Below are positions 1 through 11,500 of a stretch of 64,000 bases of DNA, in pieces. The position numbers and the translations under genes are program-made. A model generated the notes under the pieces. The model did not search any database, was not told the origin of the DNA, and saw nothing but the letters and a program-made list of their open reading frames with translations. The DNA comes from Chaunax sp. Z400. Taxonomy: Eukaryota > Chordata > Actinopteri > Lophiiformes > Chaunacidae. The stretch spans positions 23,865,150-23,929,149 of the forward strand of contig CM075197.1 in the NCBI GenBank assembly GCA_037577475.1, in the 5' to 3' direction. Position 1 is the stretch's first letter; each line of letters begins with the position of its first letter.

Positions 1-1241
1 TTGACTTCAGGATTTAATGCAGTTTAGGCCTCTTACGGTACACCGATAATGTGTGTCTTGGAGTGTGTGTTTGCCCACAACAGATTCCTGACATCTACCT
101 CCTGTGTCCCAGGCATGTCCTTATATGGTCAGAATGATCAATATGACACATGTTTCATCGCAAGCGTTCTGCAAAACATTCCCGCCCTCTCTGCTCCTCC
201 TGGAGACACAAAGCAGAGGCCTGGGAGCTCCTGCTCGTCTCCTCTGGTACATTTTCCCCCCCTCGCTGTGGCTCCAGCTCTCTCACTAAGCTCTCAACCT
301 GCTTGGTAAGGATATCGTCCCCAGAAGCCGTTTAAACCCCAGTCTAAGCTAGTATTCATGGTTGGATTTTTCTCTCAGTCTAGCTGACAATAAGCCATGC
401 ACTGTTGCGGCTTCATAAGGGGGAAACTTGTGTGGAGGTGTCACACTCATCCCCCAAAGCTGCCCTGGGGGACAGCAGTGTTTGGGTTCAGCTCCACTGC
501 CTGAGCTAATGTGGGTCTGCTGTCTGACTCCCCGCTCCAATGGTTTGTGCCCGGCCACCTGCTGATTCTACTGGTTTGGTTGGATTGCCTGGAGCACAGA
601 CCTAACCTACATCGGCAACATGTCCCTTGTCCTAAACTATGCTCAAGTACACACACATGCACATAAGCACAGCACAGCACAGCACAGTGCCATTTACCTC
701 TCAACCAGAACAGACCAGTCAATTTAATACAATCCTGAAAACTGCACCTCACAGAGAATAAGGCTCAGTAAGAGGATTTATTTCTTAAAAAAAAGAGATA
801 GGCTGTTAAATAAAGTGTGTGTGTATTTGATGATAGCAAATTCCCTATTTGGATTATTTCGCCTCCTTCGCAGTGCTGCTTGATGGCATTCTTTAATACC
901 GATATCCTCTTTTGGTCTCCTAATTCCCTAAAAACCCTAACAAGCTAATGGTGGCGCTGAGCTCCAAATTCAGTATGCGTTCGTATATTTTGTGCTGCAA
1001 GAAGCAACAGATCAAATGAAGGACAGCATATAGCGATTGCCGGAACTCAGAGAGGAGCACTTAGTAAAATTAAAGTAATTATTGAGTGACAATTTTTCAC
1101 ATCTTGCCACTGAACATGCAGAACTAATACTATTTCCACAGTCTTTCTAGTAAAGACTATTTCTTTGATCACGTTTTGAAATTGAACTCTCTCTTCCTTT
1201 TTTCTCCCTCTTGTCTTCCCACTCCCTCCTCCATTCTCCAG
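1..1241. other. Upstream/5' non-coding region of gjc1
   Basis: No coding exon is convincing here; the open frames are short and resemble nothing I know. Vertebrate GJC1 usually has one coding exon preceded by a non-coding 5' exon. The pyrimidine-rich run ending in an AG at about 1241 looks like the 3' splice site for that arrangement, so much of this stretch may be the last part of the 5'-UTR intron. The 5' exon and promoter could lie here or left of the window. Confidence 0.5.
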
Positions 1242-1295
1242 AGTCTGTGAACAGGTGAGAGAGGGACACTGTCTGCCCCACTGTCCAGCGACACC

Positions 1296-2759
1296 ATGAG
1301 CTGGAGCTTCCTCACGCGGCTGCTGGAGGAGATCCACAACCACTCCACCTTCGTGGGGAAGCTGTGGCTCACCGTGCTCATCGTCTTCCGCATCGTTCTC
1401 ACTGCCGTTGGGGGAGAGTCCATCTACTACGACGAACAGAGCAAGTTTGTCTGCAACTCGGGCCAACCGGGCTGCGAGAATGTCTGCTACGACGCCTTCG
1501 CCCCCCTATCTCATGTCCGCTTCTGGGTCTTCCAAATTATTTTGGTAGCAATGCCTTCTCTCATGTACATGGGCTATGCTATCAATAAGATTGCACGAAT
1601 TGAAGAAGCCAAAGGAGGAGTTGGGTCTACTGCAGTTAGAACAGGAGGAGGGGGCTACACGCACAGGAAGCCTAGGAAAATTTGCTTTGGAGCACGGCAG
1701 CACCGGGGCATTGAGGAGACCGAGGAAGACCAGGAGGATGATCCCATGATCTATGAAGTGCCAGAGATTGAGCCCCCCAAAAGGCCACGGGATCCATTGC
1801 AACCCACACCCAGACCCAAAGTCCGGCATGATGGGCGCAAGCGCATCCGAGATGAGGGGCTAATGCGAGTGTATGTTTTGCAGCTGGTGACTCGTACAGT
1901 TCTAGAAGCCGGCTTCCTTGCAGGCCAGTATTTGCTGTATGGGTTCCGTGTGATGCCCGTTTTCGTTTGCTCGGGTAAACCATGTCCCCACAGCGTTGAC
2001 TGCTTTGTGTCACGCCCTACAGAGAAGACCATCTTCCTGCGCATCATGTATGGTGTGACTGTCCTTTGCCTCACCCTCAACATCTGGGAGATGCTCCATT
2101 TGGGGATTGGTTCCATCTGTGACATTCTTCGCCGTCGGCGCTGCCCACCTCAAGAGGATGAGTACCAGTTGGGCTTGCTGGGCTCCAACGGGGTTGTGGA
2201 GGGTTCAGTTGCGGGAACAGGTCCTGAGGCAGGGTCTGAGGGAGGGGTGGGTGGAGATGGGGCTGCTGATTATGTAGGTTACCCCTTTTCGTGGAACACC
2301 CCATCAGCTCCACCTGGATACAATATTGTGGTAAAACCAGAGCAGATGCCCTACACAGACCTTAGCAACGCTAAGATGGCCTGCAAGCAGAACCGGGCAA
2401 ACATTGCTCAAGAGGAGCAGCAGCAGTTTGGTAGCAATGAGGATAACTTTCCCACTGGAGGAGAGGCCCGCGTGGCTTTGAACAAAGACATGATCCAGCA
2501 AGCTCATGAGCAGCTGGAGGCGGCCATCCAGGCCTACAGTCAGCAGCACCAGGCAGAGGTGCAGCTTGGTGACAACCAAGATGACAAGCCGCAAAGTAAC
2601 ATCATCCAGGCCCAACCACAGCCACAGCCTCAGCCTCAGCCTCAGAAAGAGCGCAAGCATAGACTCAAGCACGGCAAAGGAGGCAGCAGTGGAGGAGGCA
2701 GCAGCAGCAACAGCAGCAGCAGCAAATCTGGAGAGGGCAAGCCCTCTGTGTGGATTTAA
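1296..2759 (+). CDS. gjc1: Gap junction gamma-1 protein (connexin 45), complete single coding exon
   Basis: Encodes a 487-residue connexin that forms hexameric hemichannels in the plasma membrane and docks into gap junctions; in vertebrates Cx45 couples cardiac conduction tissue, vascular smooth muscle and neurons. The start MSWSFLTRLLEEIHNHST is nearly identical to human GJC1 as I recall it. Four membrane segments fit a connexin: about 23-45, 75-97, 190-217 and 244-268. Extracellular loop 1 has C53-x6-C60-x3-C64 and loop 2 has C225-x4-C230-x5-C236, the canonical connexin spacings. The protein is longer than human Cx45 (396 residues): the cytoplasmic loop carries a Gly-rich insert (about 107-135), and the tail has Gly/Glu-rich, Gln-Pro and Ser-rich tracts before the conserved SVWI end, a probable PDZ-binding motif. 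The start is in good context (A at -3). The coding region is unbroken, as in other connexins. Confidence 0.97.
   Translation: MSWSFLTRLLEEIHNHSTFVGKLWLTVLIVFRIVLTAVGGESIYYDEQSKFVCNSGQPGCENVCYDAFAPLSHVRFWVFQIILVAMPSLMYMGYAINKIARIEEAKGGVGSTAVRTGGGGYTHRKPRKICFGARQHRGIEETEEDQEDDPMIYEVPEIEPPKRPRDPLQPTPRPKVRHDGRKRIRDEGLMRVYVLQLVTRTVLEAGFLAGQYLLYGFRVMPVFVCSGKPCPHSVDCFVSRPTEKTIFLRIMYGVTVLCLTLNIWEMLHLGIGSICDILRRRRCPPQEDEYQLGLLGSNGVVEGSVAGTGPEAGSEGGVGGDGAADYVGYPFSWNTPSAPPGYNIVVKPEQMPYTDLSNAKMACKQNRANIAQEEQQQFGSNEDNFPTGGEARVALNKDMIQQAHEQLEAAIQAYSQQHQAEVQLGDNQDDKPQSNIIQAQPQPQPQPQPQKERKHRLKHGKGGSSGGGSSSNSSSSKSGEGKPSVWI
2698..2725 (+). repeat. CAG-type triplet tract in gjc1 coding region
   Basis: An imperfect AGC/AAC triplet run encodes a serine/asparagine stretch just before the conserved C-terminus of connexin 45. 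A CAGCCT-type tract (about 2620-2645), encoding alternating Gln-Pro, precedes it. Such runs vary in length between alleles and help explain the longer tail compared with mammals. Confidence 0.7.
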
Positions 2760-4245
2760 CCCCAGAAACAGGACTGAAACCATGTAAATATCAGAGACTG
2801 GATGATGAGCTGTTGCAGTCTTCCTTGGACTTTTATAACCAGCGTGCCTTAAAGAATCCTGCAAGCTGGAGAAGATGTGTGTTTGTGTGCGAGATTGTGT
2901 ACAAAAAAGTGATGTTGCAGCTGACAATTAGCTTTGTCTCAGCTATCACTGTATAACTTGAAACACCACACCAACACAAACTGTTATCGGTCACAGTCTG
3001 TCGTTTACATGTCTCATGCAGATTCCCGTTCATCTGTGCTTAGGGATTTGAATTTTAGAAAAATAACTGAATGATAATTAGTTCTGTTGCAAAATCAGAC
3101 CTGATCCCAGATTTGGCGTAGCTCATTTTCTGGCCTCCTCTCTCCATTAATACATTGGCATCGTAATTCTTGGTACATCACAATACAGTGGCATCCAAAT
3201 GAAATATCATCATGATACAAAGGTAAAGGGATACCATGTTATCTTTATGCCCTGGCAAGCTAGAGCTATGACTTTGCACTGTAATGACGTTAGCATAACT
3301 CAGTGGCAGCGCCTAAAGCGGTGACTTTACAATGCAGTGAGAACATCACCTTCCTCAAGGCTGTTTCCTGTCAGTCCTGTTCTGTCTGCTTTCCCTCCAA
3401 TGTCCATCACAGTGTTGTGATGTTGTGCTGACTTTTGCATTTGACAGTGTGTTTGTACATGTTTGCTGTGTTCTTTTTTTTATGTGTGCTGCACCAGTTG
3501 CTTCTCAGAAACCAATGAGTACAGCAGGTGGCTTTTTATCCACTCTACATCTAAAACCTCCTGAGAGAAAATGTACTTATTAACAGGGTTCATAAACAAT
3601 CCAGTTTTTTATACCTTACTCTTCAACTTCTCAGTTTTTTTCTTAAGGCTATTGAGCAAGGATGCTCTGCACGCCACTGGTGTTCTGTTTGCCTTGTAGT
3701 TGACTGCCCCCTAGTGGTAGCTTCTAGGCGGTTTCCTTTATTGAGGAGTAGATTCCAATTGCCAATGTTACCTGCATCCACTTAACCAGCTGTAGTGTTC
3801 ATTTTCTATTAACAAGCCTTGTGTCAGTTGAGTCTTCCCAGCGATCCGTGTTCAACGTTAGAAGCACAAGGCTGCAATATCACCACGTTGTAATGGAAAA
3901 AGGTTTAAAGCCATTACTATAATATACTGAGACCAAACACTGTTTGTGTGATGCAAGCGTCAGTGCCAAGATCTTATACTGGGCTGCCATCAAGCCTGGT
4001 TGTTTGTAGCTTTGGAATAATTTGGCCATGCTACTCCATTTGTGGAAAAATGCCTACATGAGACCAACCCTTTTGTAAAAGGCAATTGTTTTGTTTTTTT
4101 GTATTACAGTGCGTGTATCGCTTTTTGGAATGGTTTTTAAAATAGCAAACTCGAAAATGGGGTCAGTTTTTATGTTTGAGACAGTGTTTTATATGAAAAC
4201 ACTCTTTTTTTCGATAAAGTTTTTGTAAAATAAAGAAAAAGAAAG
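2760..4245 (+). other. gjc1 3' UTR
   Basis: About 1.5 kb without a plausible coding frame follows the gjc1 stop, ending at AATAAA at 4229-4234 in an A/T-rich setting. That is the first strong polyadenylation signal downstream. The transcript could extend further, because poly-A and poly-T rich sequence continues to about 4600. Confidence 0.55.
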
Positions 4246-7200
4246 CAAGTTCTTTTAAAAATGAATATGTTGTATAGATATTTATGGTTATTGTGTTTTA
4301 AATTGCCTTCCAGTTGTAAAAAATGTGAAATATGACATAGTATATTTTTCTAATATGTCGGTTACAGTGACTTAAAGACGTAAAAAAAAAAAAGCCAGAC
4401 TTTTCCTTGTATGTTACAGTATCAGTATTTCATGTATGTAAAAAAAAAAAATCTCATCTGAGTCTGTCCCAGACAATGACTGAACAAACCCTGACGCATG
4501 TGAAGTTGTGAGGCCGGATATTAAGACTTCCTTCGCATAAACTCTGTGAATAATACAACAGGTTTCTCGAGACTCTGATCGGTTTGTTTATTACATGGCT
4601 CCACGTCTGTAAAATCTGTCAGTGCTGTCGCCACAGACGGTTTAGAGTTTCCCAATTAGTGTCAGTCTCTTCCCCAGCAATCCACCCTCATTAAATTCCT
4701 CCCCCAGTGAGCAAAGATTATCAACTTACAATTTACTGCTTTTTTGATGAGGAGGATGTGATCAAAAGGCAGCTGGCGCCACTAGATGGTGACTTCCTGA
4801 AAAAGGAGGGTACGCTTTAGAGAGAGAGGAAGGGGGCGTTTTGAAGACTTGCCATGGGGGTACTCAAAGACCCCATCTGCTCACTGTTCTAGGATGCGTG
4901 GCTCAGACTTGTCTGTTTATAACAAAAAGTCAGAAATTCGGGCAGCTATCCAAGTCAAAAGAATTACCCCATGGCAGTTATGAACTTGTGGCCCTCTTCT
5001 CTCTCTCTCTCTTCTCTTTTGTCTGTTGAGTGGCTGAGAAAGAAGGAGGAGAATAAAGTGAAAAAAAAGAAGCTTGCTTACAGGACAGAAAGTACAATCT
5101 GTCTCCAAAATGTCTCTATAAGGCTTTTTTTAAAGAAACACTAGGAGCAAACACAAGAAAACCTAAGGGTTACGTTTACATAAATGTGTCCATGTATGTT
5201 TTGAGGTTTGTGACAATGCATTTATGAGATGGTAATAAATAAGCACGTTGGCTGATTTGGATAGAAAAACTTTTGAGCATTTAATCTCTCAGGTTTGTCA
5301 GATTATCAGTTTGTCTATGTTGATTTATTGAGAAGTGTTTACTCTTTGTGTGAGTACATTGAGGCAAATATCTTGTACTGTATGCTCTTACATACAGCAC
5401 TTTGCCAATTCATTTTATTCTGTTTGATTCTTTAAGTTAAAAAATATCACAGCGCTGACGGGAAGGTTCTTTTACAAAGTCGCAAAAAATACGGCAATAC
5501 TGCAGCAAAGTTTGAGGTACGTTTAATTTAACAACAATATGCATTGAATATCCCTCATAGCTGCAGCTGAAGTTGCTGCTGTGATGCCTCTGATTGGTCT
5601 AATCATCATTTATAAGGTGAACAGAGGTGGTACAATGCTCACATAGACTGTGAAACCGGTTGTATCAGAGTCTTTTGTGGGTCTTTTCATCAGGGATACC
5701 ACAATGTCCACCCTCAGCACCTGTCTGTCTATGTGAAAGTACTTTATGTCTCTGTTCTGATGAAAGACTGTAGTGAGGTTGTTTTGTTTCTTCGCGTTTC
5801 TTATAGTCACCCATTCAGGTTGTGACAACAAATCCTGTGGTATTACCAGTACAAACTCTCATTCATACATGCATTTGTGTCTTTGTGTTTTTCTATGCCT
5901 TTTGTAAAATGTACATTACTTTGAGTGCCATTCTGATATCCCGCTGCAATGTCTTTTTTTTTTTTTCATATTCTTTGATGAATACGTCCGATTTGCATGT
6001 GAAAAGACTTATTTTCCTACAAAAATAAATCAGAAATAAGCACTGAATGAACAAACTCTCCGCGTCTTTTCTTTGAGCTCCATGGCAGAAAAGAAAAACA
6101 TGAGGAAATAAGGAGCTTCCCGCTCATGAAGCGTTGAGTATTGTCCTGTTCTTGCTGTCAGTATGAGTCCTGCGGTTGATTTTGATTGGTGGAGAGCAGT
6201 CTTTGACAGTCCTATGAGGAAAATTCCAGTCGCACGGGCTGAAGCTGTGTCACTGACAGGAACAGCACAGGAGAGCGAAGAGATGTCACTTCAGCTCACG
6301 TCAGCCGTGTCATTTTGTCACTTTGGCTGTTCGTTCGGTGACAGTTGAACTTTATCTTGTGATTAGAGAACATCTCAGTCTGGGAGACTTCAAATTACGG
6401 TGCATGAATGCCTTGCGAGCTCTGTTTGTTCTACAGATTTTAAAAACTGACTTGACCTTGATAATACAATGGCGACTTCAGGCAATCCTAGACTGAATAA
6501 TCTGAAATGTTCAGAAAAGATTCAGCGCTTCTTAATAACTAAACCTCTTTGTGTCTGTTGTCATTAGCGAGTTCACAGCCAAAACTGCCCGGAGAATAAA
6601 CATCCAAAAAATGAAAATGGAAAGTATGTTTTTGTGATTCTCTGAAATAAAAAATTAAAAAATTCCCCTGGAGAGACCAGCCAGTGGGAATGAGGAGAGT
6701 GCTGCAGCTGGATCTACGAGGTCACGACTGATGTGAGAGGAATCCCGTGAGCAATGTCTGGAATGGCAACTTGTGGCAGCGGGCTATTTTCTCTCAAAAG
6801 AAACAAACATTTCCTCCCATTAATGGCCTAATTGGCTGGATATACGTATGCTGACGCTGATTTTAGAGACAGTGCACATGTTTGTGAATTTGGGGACAGG
6901 GAAACTGGAGTAGGTCAAAGCAGATCCAGTACTTTCCAGAAGATTCCCTGGTTACTTTATCTTTTTTTTTTCCAGAGAGTCCATTAAAGCATCATCCAGA
7001 TGTTTGCATGTCTGATCCACCCAGAAAGTGAGGGATGCCCTGCAGGAGGGCATGCAGGAGGAACTTAGTGAAGTGGGAAATGCTGTAATGTGTAGACTAC
7101 TTACTAATGACTAGAAATGCTATTATGGATTCATGCATGTGGCTTAAATCAGGTTACAAATGCTGTGTAATGTGTGACAAAAACGAAGACAACAAATAGA

Positions 7201-8575
7201 AGAGTGCACATAAAAAAGATGTGCAAAACTATGCTAATGAAACTGGCCAAATGTTCTGCTTGTAATTAGAAAGACTCCATTTTAATGACAAATCCTGCCA
7301 GCTTTGGGGCAAAGAGACACTAAATCATGCAAACTGAGACGTCTGGAAAAAAGCTTTTGCCTCCTGGTTAGACGAGCAAATTGCACTCCAGTCACTAATT
7401 ATATACAAAAAACTTTTGTTCTGATAAATATTTATTCACTGATTCACTTCAGCTGCTTTTTCCCTCTCACATCGTGCAGTTCAGGAAAAAACAAAATCAC
7501 AAATATTGAAGTGTTTCTAAAATTGGCTCACCAATAGCTGTCAAGTTTGGTCATCTACAGCTTATGCATTACTTCACTCATTCATTTCTTATTGCCACAA
7601 AAATCACTGTTAAGACTTTAAAAGTGTCAACATGAACTGCAATACTTGCATTTGCATAAGACCCACACAAGTCTTGATGCAAATGTTACAAAAGTAAGTT
7701 TACCCAAAGGTTACAGCTACAACACAAAGTGCACAATCCACAATCATTATATCACCTTACATTACAGCATTTACATTAACTTAACAATTCCAGACTAACA
7801 TTGTACCAATATATGTATGTTGCCATGTTGGACACACTTATCCCTGTCTGGCTACTGCTGTGACGAGAGGCAGCACATTTCAACACACTTCCCATATCAA
7901 CCCTCGTATGTAGGAGCCTCCTGTGTTTGTAGGTGTTATTAATTATTTTTCCTTCTTATAACATTAGTATGATTAATATGAGTGAGTACCAACATTTCCC
8001 CTCAACAGTTCCTACAATATTATCAGATTGGTTCAGAACAAACATCTCATAAGACTCATAAGTCATAAGACTCATTTTCCGTGTGCCGCTGTTTCCTTTA
8101 AGTGTTAAACATGTTTTAAACAGACAGTCTTGATGTGAAGGAGGTATGAGACTTTCTTCAAAATACATTCAGATTGTTACAAAGCTCCCATGGTCAGTTA
8201 TTTAAGTTACTGATTAGCATAAGGCACGGCAATGTAGACCTACGCAAAGGCCTCACAAAGGATTCCCATTCAAATCAAATTAGCTCCCTCCAGACTCCAG
8301 CTGGAACATTGTGGTAATAAATATAATTATAGGTACACTATAAGACTGTTTACGTATTGTCTACAATCTTATGATTGTTACTTTTGATTTCAGTGCAAAT
8401 ATCTTGGTTGCTGATAGGCCACCTCAAGATTCATTGCAAGTCCAGACTCCAAGTGTCCGCCTTGCTTGGACACAGTAGATCTGTCCATTCACTACATGGA
8501 AGACTTTCTGGCTACATCCTGAGGCTACCGACAAGGCACTTTTGCTCCTATCCTGTCAGCTGCCCCTTCATGGGA
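4246..8575. other. Intergenic region between gjc1 and the sialyltransferase gene
   Basis: The two genes converge on this 4.3 kb. All open frames are short, none resembles a known protein, and no RNA gene was recognised. The sialyltransferase 3' UTR must lie in its right part (transcribed on the - strand below 8576), but I could not fix its polyadenylation site with confidence. Confidence 0.55.
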
Positions 8576-11500
8576 CTACTTTTCACCTGGTGGACATTGT
8601 CCCAGGTGAAGCCTGAGCACCCCTTGACTGTGCAGCCGCAACAGTAGGTCAAACTCAGCCGGCATGGCGTGGAATTTTGTTTTAGTTGGTTGGTCATCAT
8701 AGTAGTGGTTCGTCAGGGCATGGAATGCCTGTGGATGATTGCTGAAGGGCCAGAACCCGTACAGATGCACGTTGGAACAGAGTTCCAGTGCCAGGCTAGC
8801 CATGATAATGCCGCTGCTGAGCCGCACAGCTCGGAGGCCTTGGGAGCGCCAGAAGTGGGCCAGACTCTGGAGGTACTCAGGATTGAAGAAGACTGGCCGG
8901 ATGGGACTATTGAAGTCCTCAATGGTGTAGACGGCCCTTAGGGACACAGGAGTGTTGTGTCCAAAGGAGAAGGCGGGAATAAGCAGGAGGGAGTTGCCAT
9001 AGGTACGCAGACTCTCCACGAATGGACGGCGACGCCCATTTAGAGCCCCATACCTGAAAATAATCATTAGATATGAAGAAGACAGAAGGAACATTTGAAG
9101 GTGACAATGCAGTGCCATTCATCCTCTTGCTCACTTCTCTAGGAGGATGCTCGGGTTTGCTGTCACAAGGTCAGTCTTAATGCCCACGTGTTTCTCATAG
9201 CCGTTTTCCAAAGGAGGTAGGTTGCACCTGAACAAGCAACAAAAATGTTATAAAGCAGGTTACATGGAGATTCAAAATATATTACTGTAATTCCGTTGGT
9301 TGACATTTTCACAAGCATTTCAGTCTACGACACATGGAAACATTTCTCACCTGATAACAAACTGAAATGAATCGATCATCTCTCCACAGCCACTGTTGGT
9401 CAGGATCCCTCCGTTCCCAACAACAGCACATGTGTCCCATGTTTTATTCGGGAAGGGATGCTCCTGGAACCAACACCAATGGAAAATGAATTATGAAATG
9501 TCATTATTTACACTGATGATGACACACTGTGTGTGAAAGATCCACTGTAAGTGAGGAAAATCTTTTGCCCGATGTTTCCTTTTCATCCGACCCTGGGAAA
9601 ATAACTGCACTTAAGAATCTTGTATATACAGAGATAACATTCACATCTTGATATCTTCATGACATCAATGGATCACATTTCATTAGTTGTTATCAATGTG
9701 ATATGTTACCAGCAAGTTTTTATTTTATTTACAAGAGTGGTCAAAATCAAATTGGAACTTCCTCCACGCTGTGGATTAAAGTTGTATTTTGTTGTTGCTA
9801 TGGTTACAGCTGTACCCTCTAGGCAAAAAAAAAAGGCTGCAACCACATTTGGCAAAGCCTGATGTATTTGATCTAGAAATAGCCTTGATAGCTTGATAGC
9901 TTTGATACCAGTTTGACCAGATTCATTGCAGGTCCTTCATGTCAAAACAGAAAAAACAACTTGCATAGTGATCATGAAAATGTTAACTGAGATTTTTAGC
10001 AATGCATCGCTGACATGTGCAGATATTTTAGCCCAGGTGTTCACTTGGGACACAAGTCAATCCTCCAGCACAATTATTCAAAAGCTGAAGTAAAAGTCCA
10101 GGTGCATGTTCTCCTTACTGAGGGGGTATAGCTCAGTGGTGGAGCATTTGACTGCAGGTCAAGACGTCCCCAGTTCAAATCTGGGTGCCCCCTAGAGCCC
10201 TTTATTGAGCAGAGAGTTTATTATTTACTTATCTGAGTGCAACACATTCTCTCAGACTCACTGTTCAGCTGCTGTTATACTTAATCAATTTGCTTTTGAA
10301 GCATTTAAAAATGTAGATGTCAGCCTTCGACATGAAAATGAGCCTGAATGTTCAAAAAAACACCTCACTTCAATTTTAGTCCCAAACAGTCCCAAATAAG
10401 AGGAAGACAGAAAAGAAAATCCTCCGTGGCTCATAGTTATATTTGTCTGCTTTTTGCACACTTGTCTTTATTATTACTTATCCATTATAATACTGCGAAT
10501 TTTAGAGTTTTTCAGTACATTATATGACTATAATCGTGAAATAAATGAAAAAAATATATACAAACATGATCTGACAGGTTGTATTTTTGAATTCTTACAA
10601 TTCTGTCACTCACAAATGTAAACAAATGATGTATTTAAAGTCGATTATGTTGTATATTGAAGTCACATTGTATTGTATGCCATATCTAGAGCCCCTAGAT
10701 GTATTAAATAAATGTTCTTTCTGTTCAGAATAACACAGAGTACAAGCAGTACAGACAGACAGACTCTGGATCAGGAAGTCTCCAGTCTAAGTTTGTGAGC
10801 TCTTTACCAAAAATAAACCGAGCTGTGTGGGCGTCTGTGTCAAAGAGACAGCGTGTGAGTAGACACATGACTCATGGATGAACATGTAAGCCGTGAAATC
10901 ATCTGTGAGGTGAAACCTTAGAGAAACAAGCAGCAGATAATTTTCATGAATGACAAACATACCTTTGCAAAGGTGCTGAAAATCTCCGGGGTCACCTGGA
11001 GGGTCCTCCTCTTCTCTCCATCGTACACAAGCTTTGAGCCCACTGCAGTGTTAGCCTGGGTAATGATGGCCTTCTCAAAACCATGGCACCTGCTGCTCAC
11101 CTGAGATCTGGGGAACCACAAGAACTTCTTGACACTAACTGAGAGATCGGTTTCTATGTTGAACAGGAAGCTTTATGATCTGCTAAGGACAGTAAGAGCA
11201 GAACTGAAGGCAGTTTGTTCAACTGATACAGTTCTAGTAATGATTTAAACACCTTTTTTTCTCCTTTTTTTAAAAATGAAAATCTGTTTTTGTGTAATCC
11301 TGCTAATAAACAGATAAATAAACCAAAAAAACAACGTCACTGAAAACTTGTATTTTCTTCCTCTGTATAATTTATTTATATTGTATGTGCTTTATGATGA
11401 TAAATTATCTGTTTCGTATTTTTTTTTTCTCTTTGTAACTACGATGCCATCTTGACCAGGACTCCCTGGAAGAAGAGATCCTGTATCTCAATGGGACCTT

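Noticed and set aside
2304..2927. 207-codon open frame antisense to gjc1
   Set aside because: It mirrors the conserved connexin coding sequence and its triplet-rich tail; leucine- and alanine-rich output is an antisense shadow.
8669..8941. Open frames on the + strand over the last sialyltransferase exon
   Set aside because: Shadows of the - strand exon, which carries motifs S, III and VS.
11100..11107. Alternative start of sialyltransferase exon 5 after 'atctcag'
   Set aside because: Only the acceptor at 11107 continues the phase from exon 4; the other shifts the frame.
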